64,000 nt of DNA, taken from the NCBI GenBank assembly GCA_002715965.1, contig PBAL01000058.1, positions 1 through 64,000 on the forward strand. Direction: 5' to 3'. Below, piece by piece: positions 17,469 to 27,048 of the stretch. The stretch's first letter is position 1, and each line of letters opens with the position of its first letter. The DNA comes from Verrucomicrobiales bacterium. Lineage in GTDB: Bacteria > Verrucomicrobiota > Verrucomicrobiia > Limisphaerales > JAYPXF01. The position numbers and the translations under genes are program-made. The notes under the pieces were generated by a model, which did no database searches, was not told where the DNA came from, and saw only the letters and a list, made by a program, of their open reading frames with translations.

Positions 17469-18575
17469 ATGAATGTAACGGTCCGAGGACGCAAACGGCA
17501 CTATCGCACGGTTGCCTTCGACGAGAAGAGCAACGAGGTGTTGTTGATTGAACAACGTCTTCTCCCGCATGAGTTCAAGGTGGTTCGAATCAAGAACTAT
17601 CGCGCCACCGCCAGGGCCATCACTGATATGATTGTTCGCGGCGCCGGCGCGATCGGAGCAACTGCTGCCTATGGATTTGCGCAGGGCTTGAATGCCTTCC
17701 GAGGGAAGGATCTCGCGAAATTCCAGGTGCATGTAGATCGCGTGTTCAAGACCCTTGCAGATGCGCGTCCAACGGCCGTTGATCCGATGAACGCGATGAA
17801 GGACTTGATCCGACAGATCAATGCGGGCGAATCGGTTTTGGAAAAGCAGGAGATCGCGTTGCTAGGCGCCCATGCATTTGCGGATGAAGATGCCAATCAT
17901 TGTCGGGCCATCGGTCGCCACGGTGCGAAGTTGATCCGCAACGGGACGCGCGTGTTGACGCATTGCAACGCGGGTTGGCTGGCCTTCGTCGACTTCGGGT
18001 CGGCAACTGCGCCGATGTATGCGGCGCAGGAAAAGGGCCGGAAGTTTCACGTCTTTTGCGATGAGACCCGGCCTCGGGCACAGGGCGCGTCGCTCACCGC
18101 ATGGGAGCTGGCGCAGCAGGGCATTTCGCATGAAGTCATTGCGGACAATGCAGCAGGCCATCTCATGCAACGCGGGGAGATCGATCTGGTAATCGTTGGA
18201 AGCGATCGAACCTTGGGACGCACCGGTGAGGTTGCCAACAAGATCGGCACCTACACCAAGGCGGTATTGGCGCATCGGCACAAGATCCCTTTCTACGTTG
18301 CCATTCCGGAATCCACGATCGATTGGGAGTTGAAAAGGGGAATCGACATTCCGATTGAGGACCGCCACGAGAGTGAGGTTCTTGGGGCTTGGGGAAAAAC
18401 CAGTGGTGGCAGGCGCGAGTATGTTCGAATCGCCAATCACGCGAGTGGCGCGCGCAATCCGGGCTTTGATGTGACGCCTCCGGAGTTGATCACCGGTATC
18501 ATCACGCCGTCCGGAATTTTCAAGCCGAGGGAGCTTTGGAGGAACCGTGCGAAGCTGCAAAGCGCAACGGATTAG
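17469..18575 (+). CDS. mtnA: S-methyl-5-thioribose-1-phosphate isomerase
   Basis: MtnA converts methylthioribose 1-phosphate to methylthioribulose 1-phosphate in methionine salvage. The 368-aa protein has the eIF2B-like fold with RGAGAIGATAAYG (usually RGAPAIG), the catalytic Cys in LTHCNAGWLA (C166) and the catalytic Asp in IVGSDRTL (D246), plus NKIGTYTKAVLAH. No other salvage gene is visible in the window. The 40-bp gap to purB suggests the same transcript. Related eIF2B-like sugar-phosphate isomerases (ribose 1,5-bisphosphate isomerase) are the main alternative. Confidence 0.9.
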   Translation: MNVTVRGRKRHYRTVAFDEKSNEVLLIEQRLLPHEFKVVRIKNYRATARAITDMIVRGAGAIGATAAYGFAQGLNAFRGKDLAKFQVHVDRVFKTLADARPTAVDPMNAMKDLIRQINAGESVLEKQEIALLGAHAFADEDANHCRAIGRHGAKLIRNGTRVLTHCNAGWLAFVDFGSATAPMYAAQEKGRKFHVFCDETRPRAQGASLTAWELAQQGISHEVIADNAAGHLMQRGEIDLVIVGSDRTLGRTGEVANKIGTYTKAVLAHRHKIPFYVAIPESTIDWELKRGIDIPIEDRHESEVLGAWGKTSGGRREYVRIANHASGARNPGFDVTPPELITGIITPSGIFKPRELWRNRAKLQSATD

Positions 18576-18636
18576 GCGGCCAGTTCTGCTCTTCACTTCC
18601 ACCCCCGGTAGCCGCTAGTCTCGCGCACCCGAGAAA

Positions 18637-20544
18637 ATGGACCGTGGTCGTGTTGACAATCTGTGTGAAAAGGCGGTGCTGATTCTCGTCGTGGCGGGAT
18701 TGGCCTTGGGCGTCCTGGTGTTTGGCGGGGTGCGGAACGAGGAATTGGCGATCATCGCCGGGCTCGTGGTCGTGGCGACGGGAATCTGGCTGGTGCGGGT
18801 CTGGATGTCGCGGACCGCGGAACTGCACTGGCCGCCGATGTGTTGGGGGGTGTTGCTCATGGTGGTTTATGCGCTGGCGATTTATCCGTACGCGCCGGTG
18901 GAATATGCCGCACGCAGTGAGCTCTTTCGCGTGTTGTTGTATGCCTTGATCTTTTTTCTCGTGCTGGACAATGCGCGCGGTCATCGCGTGGAAAACTTGT
19001 TTGCCTACACGCTCATCGCGATTGCCTCCGTGGTAAGCATCTACGCGGTGTATCAGTTCCTTTCACGATCAAACCTGGTCTGGGACTTTGTCCGGCCGGC
19101 ACAGTACGGCGGGCGCGGTTCCGGCACCTACATTTGTCCGAATCATCTTGCGGGTTTCCTCGAAATGACACTTCCGCTGGGTCTTGCGTATCTCTTCCAC
19201 GGCCGGGCCAGCGCGACCATGAAGACCCTGATCGGCTACTCCGTTCTGATCATGGCGGCCGGGCTCGCGGTCACGCTCTCCCGGGGCGGCTGGCTCTCAT
19301 GTGGAATTTCGCTTGCCGTGTTCTTCGGCATCCTCTTTGTCCGATCGTGGGGCATGCGATTGCCGGTCTTGCTTGCCATGGCTGTGATCATCGCGGGAGG
19401 AGTCTTTTTTGTTCTCAAGAACACCATGGCGTCTTCTCGCATCGAGGTGACGACCCAGTCCGGGAAGATCGATGACCTGCGCCTACGTATCTGGCAATCG
19501 GCTGCGGGACTTTGGGAGGACAATCCCTGGATCGGAGCCGGACCGGGGCAGTTCCAACATCAATTCAGATCGCATCGTCCGGAGAAGCTCCAGATGCATC
19601 CGGCTCGCGTTCACAATGATTACCTGAACACCCTGGCCGACTGGGGGGCGATCGGTCTCGCCATCGTGTTGGGAGCGTGGGTGGGATTCGGCTTTGTTTG
19701 CCATCGGGCATGGCGCCACATCCGCCGGGACAAGGACGATCTCGCAGCCAAGACCAGCGACCGCATGGCATTTCTGCTTGGGGTCTCCACCGGGATGATT
19801 GCATTGGCGGTTCATTCGCTGGTGGATTTTAACTTTCACATTCCTGCAAATGCCTCGATTGCCATCGCTCTGGCTGCATTGGTGTGCGCGCAAGTTCGTG
19901 GCGCTCGTGTGTATCCGATGTTTCGACTGGAAACCGGCGGCAAGCTCGTACTGACTGCAATCTCTGCGCTTTGCTGTGTCTGGCTCGTGCAGGAATCTTT
20001 GACCAAACACCACGAGGGCCGATTGATCACCGCGTCGCGCGATTCGAGCTACAGTCCCGAGCAACGGCAGGCCTGTCTGCTTAAGGCGCACGCCTTTGAT
20101 CCGATGAACCCGTGGACGGTGTTCAGCATCGGCGAAAATATTCGCGAGGCGTGGTGGGAACGGGATCACAGTTATCACGAACCGATGAAGGAGGCGATCG
20201 GTTGGTTCGAGCGGGCGCAGCAATTGGATCCGCATTACAGCTTTGCGCTGTTGCGGGCGGGAATGTGCCATGACCACTTATGGAATTTCGACGAAGCCGA
20301 AGCGATGTTCCTCAAGGCGAACGAACTGGATCCCAACGGCGCGAACACGGCTGCCTATCTGGGTTGGCATTGGGTGCAGGTGGACGATTTCAAACAGGCA
20401 CGAGAACACCTGAGGCGCGCACTGTATCTGAGTGAAGGGAACAGCCAGCTTGCCTTGGAGTACTTGCAGATCCTTGACGAAATTGCGCCTGAGGGCGTGG
20501 ATCTAAAGGCACCTGCGCTTTTGCCTGGGAATTCGAAGGAATGA
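18637..20544 (+). CDS. O-antigen ligase (Wzy_C) family membrane protein with C-terminal TPR domain
   Basis: A 635-aa inner-membrane protein with about 10-12 membrane helices in residues 13-450, followed by a soluble tail with tetratricopeptide-like repeats (IGWFERAQQLDPHYSFALLR, EAMFLKANELDPNGANTAAY). The large periplasmic loop carries the Wzy_C landmarks GGRGSGTYICPNHLAGFLEM, TLSRGGWLS, PWIGAGPGQF and HNDYLNTLADWGAIGL. Members ligate or polymerise surface polysaccharide or glycosylate pilins. No other polysaccharide gene is next to it, so the substrate is unknown. TPR tails on such ligases are common in Verrucomicrobia and relatives. It converges with purK. Confidence 0.88.
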   Translation: MDRGRVDNLCEKAVLILVVAGLALGVLVFGGVRNEELAIIAGLVVVATGIWLVRVWMSRTAELHWPPMCWGVLLMVVYALAIYPYAPVEYAARSELFRVLLYALIFFLVLDNARGHRVENLFAYTLIAIASVVSIYAVYQFLSRSNLVWDFVRPAQYGGRGSGTYICPNHLAGFLEMTLPLGLAYLFHGRASATMKTLIGYSVLIMAAGLAVTLSRGGWLSCGISLAVFFGILFVRSWGMRLPVLLAMAVIIAGGVFFVLKNTMASSRIEVTTQSGKIDDLRLRIWQSAAGLWEDNPWIGAGPGQFQHQFRSHRPEKLQMHPARVHNDYLNTLADWGAIGLAIVLGAWVGFGFVCHRAWRHIRRDKDDLAAKTSDRMAFLLGVSTGMIALAVHSLVDFNFHIPANASIAIALAALVCAQVRGARVYPMFRLETGGKLVLTAISALCCVWLVQESLTKHHEGRLITASRDSSYSPEQRQACLLKAHAFDPMNPWTVFSIGENIREAWWERDHSYHEPMKEAIGWFERAQQLDPHYSFALLRAGMCHDHLWNFDEAEAMFLKANELDPNGANTAAYLGWHWVQVDDFKQAREHLRRALYLSEGNSQLALEYLQILDEIAPEGVDLKAPALLPGNSKE

Positions 20545-20560
20545 GGCGTGTCGTCTTGTG

Positions 20561-21715
20561 TCAGGACGCCAGTTGTGAGCGCGCGTTGCACACCAGATCG
20601 ATGGCTTCATCAACACTGGCCGCACTGGCGTTCAAGTGACCCATTTTTCGACCGGGGCGGGCTTCGGCCTTTCCGTATAAGTGAAGTTTGATCCGGGATT
20701 CGCGCAACGCCGCGGACCAATCGGGTTCACCGTTCTGCCAGACATCGCCCAGAAGATTTGCCATCGCGGAAGGCGAATGCAGCGCGGTCTCACCCAAGGG
20801 CAGGCCGCAGACCGCCCGCACCTGTTGTTCGAACTGGCTCGTGACACATCCATCGAGTGTCAGGTGTCCACTGTTGTGTGTGCGAGGAGCGAGTTCGTTG
20901 ACGAGCACATCGCCGTCTTTCGTAACGAACATCTCGACGCCGGTCACCCCCACGATGTCCAACGCGTCGAATACCCGGCTGGCAATTTCGGTCGCCTTGT
21001 CAGAAACCTCCTGAGTGATGCGTGCCGGGGAGAAGGTCACGTCCAATATGTGATTGGTGTGAACGTTCTCGAAGACCGGGAACGCCTTGAATTCACCGCC
21101 AACCGTTCGAGCGGCAACGATCGAAATCTCCTTCTCGAAATCGACGAAGGCTTCGTAGATACCCTGCGCGCCTTCAAGGTTCTCGAGAATCCGTTCCAAC
21201 GAGTCATCTGGCGTGATCTTTTGCTGGCCTTTGCCGTCGTAACCAAAGCTCGCGGTTTTCAATACCGCGGGGATTCCCAACTCATCAGCCGCCGATCGCA
21301 GGTCAGCCAGCGAATTGATCTCACGAAAGCCGGGCACGGGAATGCCGGCGTCGCGAAGAAAGGTCTTCTCGCGAATCCGATGCTGTGTGGTGTGAAGAAC
21401 GCGGCCTGCAGGATGAACACGCGTGACTTCAGCCGCGGCATCAGTCGCGAGACTGGATACGTTTTCGAATTCAAACGTGACCACATCGACGTCCTTCGCA
21501 AAGGCGCGGATGGCGTCCCCGTCATCGTATTCACCCACGAATTCGCGATCGGCAACCTGTCCGGCGGGAGTGTCTGTCCCGGGTGAAAAGACATGCACGC
21601 GATAACCCATCTCTCGCGCAGCCAAGGCAAGCATGCGTCCCAGTTGGCCGCTTCCAAGAATACCAATGGTCGCCCCGGGAAGCAGCGGGGCAATTGCGTC
21701 ACCGGATGAACTCAT
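20561..21715 (-). CDS. purK: N5-carboxyaminoimidazole ribonucleotide synthase
   Basis: PurK is the ATP-grasp enzyme that carboxylates AIR to N5-CAIR in purine synthesis. The 384-aa protein begins with the phosphate-binding loop [13 protein letters not shown]. It has the ATP-grasp features [14 protein letters not shown] and [11 protein letters not shown], and the C-terminal [16 protein letters not shown] signature typical of PurK. Its start overlaps the purE stop by 4 bp (ATGA at 21712-21715), so the two are translationally coupled as purE-purK. Confidence 0.96.
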   Translation of the reverse strand: MSSSGDAIAPLLPGATIGILGSGQLGRMLALAAREMGYRVHVFSPGTDTPAGQVADREFVGEYDDGDAIRAFAKDVDVVTFEFENVSSLATDAAAEVTRVHPAGRVLHTTQHRIREKTFLRDAGIPVPGFREINSLADLRSAADELGIPAVLKTASFGYDGKGQQKITPDDSLERILENLEGAQGIYEAFVDFEKEISIVAARTVGGEFKAFPVFENVHTNHILDVTFSPARITQEVSDKATEIASRVFDALDIVGVTGVEMFVTKDGDVLVNELAPRTHNSGHLTLDGCVTSQFEQQVRAVCGLPLGETALHSPSAMANLLGDVWQNGEPDWSAALRESRIKLHLYGKAEARPGRKMGHLNASAASVDEAIDLVCNARSQLAS

Positions 21716-22227
21716 GCGAGCGGAGGCAGCTTGTGTTCGGTGAGCACCGTCTTGGTCTGGCGTTTGCGGAAGCGATCGTAGGCCCTTCGGAACTCAGGAT
21801 ACTTGTTCCCGAGACTTGCCGTTGCGAGCAGGGCTGCGTTCTTTGCCCCGGCCTTCCCAATCGCAACTGTGCCGACCGGAATTCCTCCCGGCATCTGCAC
21901 GATGGAAAGCAGCGAGTCCAATCCATTTAATGCGCGTGATTGAACTGGCACGCCGAAAACCGGAAGACAGGTCTTGCTGGCCACCATGCCCGGCAGATGC
22001 GCAGCGCCACCCGCGCCGGCGATGATTACCTCAAGTCCCCGCTTCGCAGCGGTTTCGGCATATTCGAACATCAGGTCCGGAGTACGATGAGCGGAAACGA
22101 CCTGCGCCTCGAAGGGCACTCCGAGTTCGTTCAGCTGCGCTGCGGCATGTTGCATCGTGTCCCAATCGGACTGGCTTCCCATGATGATTCCCACGAGGGG
22201 TTTTGGCTTGGACTTGGACTTCGCCAT
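21712..22227 (-). CDS. purE: N5-carboxyaminoimidazole ribonucleotide mutase
   Basis: PurE moves the carboxyl group of N5-CAIR to give CAIR, the product of the adjacent PurK step. About 171 aa. Motifs: [14 protein letters not shown] at the N terminus, [11 protein letters not shown] with the catalytic His, and [16 protein letters not shown]. The frame is open further upstream to 22254, but ATG 22227 gives the normal class I length with a short basic N terminus ([10 protein letters not shown]). First gene of the purE-purK pair. Confidence 0.96.
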   Translation of the reverse strand: MAKSKSKPKPLVGIIMGSQSDWDTMQHAAAQLNELGVPFEAQVVSAHRTPDLMFEYAETAAKRGLEVIIAGAGGAAHLPGMVASKTCLPVFGVPVQSRALNGLDSLLSIVQMPGGIPVGTVAIGKAGAKNAALLATASLGNKYPEFRRAYDRFRKRQTKTVLTEHKLPPLA

Positions 22228-22432
22228 GGCTGGTGATTGAACTGGACGCGCCAACGAATTGCAAACGTCTCTTGGAACGGTTGGCGTTCGAGGCCGGGAA
22301 AACTAAAACGATGACGGTGGCTGGGCACTCCATTCTCGAGAAAATCACCCCTGAACTCCTCGGACATCCCGCGGTGATCACCTTCGCGCTACTCGACCTC
22401 TGTCTCATTCTACATGCCGCATTTCGCAGGCG

Positions 22433-22621
22433 ATGGAGAAGTATCCTTACGCACAACCACGCGTAGGCATGGCTGAGCTTTTGCTCAGCGGGGGGGAAAA
22501 GAACCGCGCCCGGAAATTGGTTGAGGAGGTCTTGAGGGAGGAGACCCCCACTGCCAGCTTCCAGCGTCGGCAAGAAGTGGAGTGGACTCACCGGTCGCGG
22601 CAAGTTCTTGGTTCTCTCTGA
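22433..22621 (+). pseudogene. C-terminal fragment of a TPR-like protein
   Basis: A 62-codon frame reads like the end of a tetratricopeptide protein: YPYAQPRVGMAELLLSGGEK, then NRARKLVEEVLREE, and a Trp/Arg-rich end (WTHRSRQVLGSL). Upstream of 22430 the frame loses protein-like character and no partner domain is visible. It sits between purE and a prepilin remnant. Most likely a gene remnant; a genuine 62-aa small protein is the alternative. Confidence 0.35.
22472..22489. other. Perfect short hairpin
   Basis: GCTGAGC, a TTTT loop and GCTCAGC form a perfect 7-bp stem inside the TPR-like fragment. No T-run follows, so it is not a standard terminator. It could be chance. Confidence 0.3.
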
Positions 22622-22674
22622 CTATTCAGTCAGAATATGGCCCTGACCCGCGTATTCGCAGGTCGGGTTGTCCT

Positions 22675-22995
22675 TCAATTGTTTAATTTCGTATTGCCGC
22701 CGATCGGACAGATGCTGTTCAGCTGCTGTGCGGTCAGGTAGGGCAAAAGTTCGGAAAACAGCGGCTTGTCGTCGGGGGGGGGGGTTGCCGTTTTCAAAAC
22801 CCCATTGCTGCTTTGCGTGATCGAGAGTCCGCAGATTTTGATTTCGGCAGTCTTGCGGGCGCTGAACATGTTCGGCAACGCGATCATCGCCATCGCTCCG
22901 ACCACGGCCACAACGATCGCCAGCTCGATGATCGAGAGCCCGGCGGTGGTGGAGGGCGTTACGCTCGTCCGCTTCGAAAAATAACCACTAAGGTG
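22675..22995 (-). pseudogene. Type IV prepilin-like protein without a usable start codon
   Basis: The frame has a class III prepilin signature: a basic leader, then a cleavage site G/LSIIELAIVVAVVGAMAM with Glu at position +5 and one N-terminal membrane helix. The short C-terminal domain ends with a CPIGG motif, like small pilins found elsewhere in the phylum. Upstream of the leader the frame meets TGA (22996-22998) with no ATG, GTG or TTG between it and the membrane helix, so the start is lost or out of frame. An 11-base homopolymer (22774-22784) lies inside the gene. A second prepilin-like gene, also out of frame, lies at 59068-59416. Confidence 0.6.
22774..22784. repeat. 11-base homopolymer (G on plus, C on minus) in the prepilin gene
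   Basis: Eleven identical bases in a row lie in the coding region of the prepilin-like gene, encoding part of the ATPPPDDKP stretch. Such tracts are prone to slippage and cause phase variation in some surface genes; they are also a classic site of sequencing error. Confidence 0.85.
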
Positions 22996-23077
22996 TCAGT
23001 CTATGACCTAAGAGGAATTCGCAGGATCATAAACCGCTTTGCGTAGCGGGCTCCAAAGCCTAGAACTTCCCCAGTCC

Positions 23078-25495
23078 ATGAACTCGTTCCGAAAGACCTT
23101 GTTTGCCTGTGGCTCGGTGATCCTCACTGCCTGCCAATCCGGGCTTGAACAGCCGGCCACAACTCCGCTTGCGCAACCCACGCCGCCCAGCGAATCACCC
23201 CGCGCGACCCCTGAGAAACCCGCACGGCAACCTTCGGAAGTTTTTGATTTTCAAAAGCTTGCAACGCTGAACGCAGAGATTCGTGAAGCCATAGCGGAAG
23301 GCAAATTGCCAGGTGGGGTCTTGTGGATCGAGCACGACGGAGTTGTGCACCACAACACATTTGGTTATCGGGCACTCGAACCTGTACGCGAACCAACAAC
23401 ACTGGACACAATCTATGATGCAGCATCCCTGACCAAGGTCATCGCCACGGCACCGGCAATATCGAAGCTCATAGAAGATGGAAAAGTCCGCCTCGACGCG
23501 CCGGTCGCGACTTACATTCCCGGCTTCATCGGATCGGGCAAGGAGAGCATCACCGTACGTCACCTGCTCACGCACACTTCGGGTCTGCGTCCCGGGTTAG
23601 GGCGGAGGCCGGAGTGGCATGGCGTGGCTAAGGCGATTGAATTCGCTGAAGGCGAAGAACTTCGTGCCAAGCCCGGTGAGCGATTCATTTACAGTGACAT
23701 CAACTACATCCTGCTGGGAGAAATCGTGCATCGCGTGAATGGTCGGGACCTCCGCACGTTCGCCCGCGAGTTTATTTACCGGCCGCTCCGGATGCCGGAC
23801 TCGGGGTTCCTGCCATCGACAAATAAACTTTCACGCATCGCACCGACCACGCGGCAAGAGGATGGTTCAATACTTCGCGGAGTGGTGCACGATCCGACTT
23901 CGCGGCGCATGGGAGGAATCGCAGGACATGCAGGCCTGTTTGTCACAGCATCAGACCTCGCACGGTTCGCCCGGATGATTCTTGGCGAAGGAGCATCCGA
24001 CGGCACGCGCGTCTTCTCCGGAGACACAGTCGCGTTGATGACCTCGAATCAGGCACCAGCGACGGTGTCCTCCAAACGTGGAATCGGATGGGACATCGAT
24101 ACCGGATACAGCGGTCCACGCGGTTTGCATTTTTCGAAGTCCTCATTCGGTCATACCGGATGGACCGGTACTTCCATCTGGATTGACCCGCCGTCCAAGT
24201 CATTCGTCATCTTCCTCTCCAATCGCAATCACCCGACCGAAGATGGAACGGTCGTTCAACTCCGCAAGCGAATCGGCACACTCGCTGCCGAATCCATCAA
24301 GGGCATTGATTGGCTGGCGGGAAAGGATGGGAAGGACGCGCGCCTTGCCGCAAAGAGCATCAACGGAACGGATGAAGCACTGAACGGCATTGATGTTCTC
24401 AAGCGCCGCGGATTTGGAACACTTCGCGGAAAGAAGATCGGGCTCATCACCAATCACACCGGCCACGACCGTCGGCGTAACGCGACGATCGACCTTTTGC
24501 ATCGAGCACCCGAGGTCAACCTCGTCGCTTTGTTCAGTCCCGAGCACGGCATCCGCGGCAAGCTCGACGCGAAGGTTGACGACGGACGCGACGACAAGAC
24601 CGGTTTGCCGATCTACAGCCTTTACGGTTCGCGCCGCATCCCAACCGCTGAGCAACTGAAGGGACTCAATGCCCTTGTGTTCGACATCCAGGACATCGGC
24701 GCACGCTTCTACACCTACGCCTCCACCATGGGCAACTGCCTGAAGGCGGCCGCTGATTCAGGAATTCCTTTTGTCGTACTCGACCGTGTGAATCCCATCA
24801 ACGGCAGTTCCATCGCGGGCCCCATTCACACCGGCGAATCCAGCTTCGTCGCCTACCACTCCGTTCCACTGCGCCACGGAATGACACTCGGCGAACTCGC
24901 CCGGATGTATAACGCCGAGAAAGGATGGAATGCGCAACTGGACGTCGTCGAAATTCAAAACTGGAACCGCGACGCATGGCTGGACGAAACCGGCCTCCCA
25001 TGGACAAACCCATCACCGAACATGCGCTCACTCACAGCGGCCGCCTTCTATCCCGGACTTGGCCTGGTGGAGTTTTCCATCTCAGTAGGACGCGGAACGC
25101 CAAAACCATTCGAGATCTTCGGTGCGCCATACGTGAAGGAAAACGAATTCGTCGAAGAACTCCGCAAGGCGAATCTCAATGGGGTCGAGTTCACGCCCGT
25201 CCGCTTCAAGCCGAGTTCAAGTGTCTTCAAAGACGAGTCCTGCGGAGGCGCGGTGCTGATCCTGACCGATCGCGCCAAACTGAAACCCATCGACCTCGGA
25301 ATTGTTGTCGCCTCCACATTGCAACGCCTTTATCCAAAAGACTTCGCCTTGGACAAGGTGAACAAGCTCCTCCGACACGAACCCACGCTCGAAGCCATCC
25401 GCGCGGGCAGGTCCCTCGCGGAAATCAAGGCATTGTGGCAGCCGGAGTTCGAAGAGTTTCTGAAACGTCGGAAGCGATTCCTGCTTTACCCGTAG
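23078..25495 (+). CDS. Lipoprotein fusion: class C beta-lactamase-like serine hydrolase + NamZ exo-muramidase (DUF1343)
   Basis: An 805-aa exported lipoprotein (lipobox LTAC, Cys19). The first half (about 55-410) is a beta-lactamase/DD-peptidase-like domain with SLTK (Ser117, Lys120), a YSD motif (Tyr205) and HTG (359-361). The second half (about 445-805) is a DUF1343 domain, the family of exo-beta-N-acetylmuramidase NamZ: GLITNHTGHDRRR, LFSPEHGIRG, FDIQDIGARFYTY, SPNMRSLTAAAFYPG and EFSISVGRGTPKPFEIFG. Both parts could act on peptidoglycan: the first on stem peptides or esters, the second releasing terminal MurNAc. The frame is open to 23039, but ATG 23078 starts the signal peptide. A hairpin follows the stop. 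It stands intact between broken genes. Confidence 0.9.
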   Translation: MNSFRKTLFACGSVILTACQSGLEQPATTPLAQPTPPSESPRATPEKPARQPSEVFDFQKLATLNAEIREAIAEGKLPGGVLWIEHDGVVHHNTFGYRALEPVREPTTLDTIYDAASLTKVIATAPAISKLIEDGKVRLDAPVATYIPGFIGSGKESITVRHLLTHTSGLRPGLGRRPEWHGVAKAIEFAEGEELRAKPGERFIYSDINYILLGEIVHRVNGRDLRTFAREFIYRPLRMPDSGFLPSTNKLSRIAPTTRQEDGSILRGVVHDPTSRRMGGIAGHAGLFVTASDLARFARMILGEGASDGTRVFSGDTVALMTSNQAPATVSSKRGIGWDIDTGYSGPRGLHFSKSSFGHTGWTGTSIWIDPPSKSFVIFLSNRNHPTEDGTVVQLRKRIGTLAAESIKGIDWLAGKDGKDARLAAKSINGTDEALNGIDVLKRRGFGTLRGKKIGLITNHTGHDRRRNATIDLLHRAPEVNLVALFSPEHGIRGKLDAKVDDGRDDKTGLPIYSLYGSRRIPTAEQLKGLNALVFDIQDIGARFYTYASTMGNCLKAAADSGIPFVVLDRVNPINGSSIAGPIHTGESSFVAYHSVPLRHGMTLGELARMYNAEKGWNAQLDVVEIQNWNRDAWLDETGLPWTNPSPNMRSLTAAAFYPGLGLVEFSISVGRGTPKPFEIFGAPYVKENEFVEELRKANLNGVEFTPVRFKPSSSVFKDESCGGAVLILTDRAKLKPIDLGIVVASTLQRLYPKDFALDKVNKLLRHEPTLEAIRAGRSLAEIKALWQPEFEEFLKRRKRFLLYP

Positions 25496-25496
25496 A

Positions 25497-25526
25497 CAAC
25501 AGGGGGGCCAACGCCCCCTCTTGTTG
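25497..25526 (+). terminator. Hairpin after the beta-lactamase-NamZ gene
   Basis: CAACAGGGGGGC and GCCCCCTCTTGTTG pair with a small bulge, 1 bp after the stop codon. There is no T-run after it, so factor-independent termination is uncertain; it may protect the mRNA end. Confidence 0.45.
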
Positions 25527-25538
25527 CCTCATAAGTAA

Positions 25539-26274
25539 ATGACACCCAAGAAGGTTCGGATAGGGACCATGACGAAAACACCTGCCACTGCCGCAGCGTT
25601 TACACCACTGATCTCTCCATCGTTCACGCCGAAGGGAGATCCAATCACCCGAATTGTTTATGGCGTTCCACTGGCAGTGATCGTCTACCTCCTGCTCAGA
25701 CGGCACGTGAAGAAACCGGATAGTGAGCGAAGCACGAAAGCATTTGCCATTGCCTTGGTTGCCGCTGGCTGTGGGTTGCAGGTTCTGATTCCCAACGTTC
25801 TGTTTTCGAACGCAGCGAATACCACAAACTCGAAAACAGGAGAATCAACCGTCACGGTTGAGACAATCATGGATAGTGACGATATTGGGATTTTCTCGGT
25901 GAAGGTTCGCTCGCCCATCCGACTCTATGGGCGGCTTCACTGCAGCACTCGTAGAACGGGGGCGCAACCTCCGGCTCAGATGGTGAAGGCTACGAGGCGA
26001 ATTGGATCCTCGTTGCCGACCGCATTGACGCGAGTGAATGGCACCGATGGAAAGTCGTCATCCGCGCGGAGGGTGAAGGGTGGTCACGGATAACGATGAT
26101 CGATCCGCTTAAGGAAAAAAAGCACTGGGCGAGTTGTTCGAATTCAAGCTGGGTGAATTCAACCTGAGCACAAATGCATCTCTGGAGATTGGTCTTGTTC
26201 TGGAACGGTCCTCCGACAGCTTCACTCACCGGAGGTCTTACTTCCACGCTGGAGACCTGCGGTCGCAGGAGTGA
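25539..26274 (+). pseudogene. Membrane protein gene broken by several frameshifts
   Basis: From ATG 25539 the frame encodes two membrane helices (VPLAVIVYLLL, AFAIALVAAGCGLQVLIP) and continues to about 25925. Then protein-like sequence jumps frame: GGFTAALVERGRNLRLR, next SDGEGYEANWILVADRIDAS and EWHRWKVVIRAEGEGW, and, after a seven-A run (26115-26121), LGELFEFKLGEFNLSTNASL to a TGA at 26272-26274. At least two and probably three indels are needed to read one about 240-aa protein. No family recognised. Reading only 25539-26093 gives an implausible basic tail, so the short form is not favoured. Confidence 0.55.
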
Positions 26275-26321
26275 ACGGGTCAGGAGACCCGCTCACAACG
26301 AGGTTCAAATTCCCTGTTGGC

Positions 26322-27029
26322 TTACTGATAGAAATAACCCAACTCCCTCAAGGAAACATAATCCTGCTCCCTGTTTTCGCTGCGCCTGCCCAGAATCACG
26401 TGATCCAACACATCGATCTTCAGCAACTGGCCGGCTCGGATGAGGTCGCGGGTGATTTTCACGTCAGCTTCGCTGGGCTGTGGATCTCCGCTGGGATGGT
26501 TGTGGACGACTATGATTGCGGATGCGTTTGCGCTGATGGCGGAACGGAATACGTCGCGGGGATGAACGACTGTTGCATCGAGTGTGCCTTTTGACAGCGG
26601 TTCGCGGCGAATCAATCGACGGCGCGTGTTGAGCAGCAGGACCTGGAAGTGCTCCACGTCGTAGCCGCGGACTTCCTCGCGTAACAGATCAGCCACTCTG
26701 TCCGGTTCATCAAGAATCGGCGCTTCGCCGTGCAGCTCGCGCGCCATGCGTTGGGCCAGTGTGAAGGCGGCTTTCAAGGTAACCGCCTTGTCACGGCCGA
26801 CGCCTTTTGTTTCGCAAAGTTCATCGAGCGCGGCTGCGGCAAGTCGATCCAGTTTTTGGAATCGGGTGACGAGATCTTCAGCCACTTGAACCGCGGAACG
26901 TCCTTGCAAACCGGTGCGCAACAGGATGGCGATCAGTTCGGAATTACGCAGCGCATCTGCACCTTGTTCGGCCAGCCGTTCACGCGGCCTGTCAGCACTT
27001 GGCAAATCCTTGATTCGTGTCCCACTCAT
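26322..27029 (-). CDS. radC: RadC family JAB/MPN metalloprotein
   Basis: A 235-aa RadC protein. The N-terminal helix-hairpin-helix region (about 10-90) precedes the MPN domain (about 105-235), with the JAMM metal motif as VVHNHPSGDPQPSEAD. Despite the old name its link to DNA repair is unproven; related proteins are tied to replication-fork or mobile-element processes. It lies 19 bp downstream of hflX on the same strand, so the two are probably co-transcribed. Confidence 0.94.
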   Translation of the reverse strand: MSGTRIKDLPSADRPRERLAEQGADALRNSELIAILLRTGLQGRSAVQVAEDLVTRFQKLDRLAAAALDELCETKGVGRDKAVTLKAAFTLAQRMARELHGEAPILDEPDRVADLLREEVRGYDVEHFQVLLLNTRRRLIRREPLSKGTLDATVVHPRDVFRSAISANASAIIVVHNHPSGDPQPSEADVKITRDLIRAGQLLKIDVLDHVILGRRSENREQDYVSLRELGYFYQ

Positions 27030-27048
27030 GCCGCCTCCTTCCGTTCAA

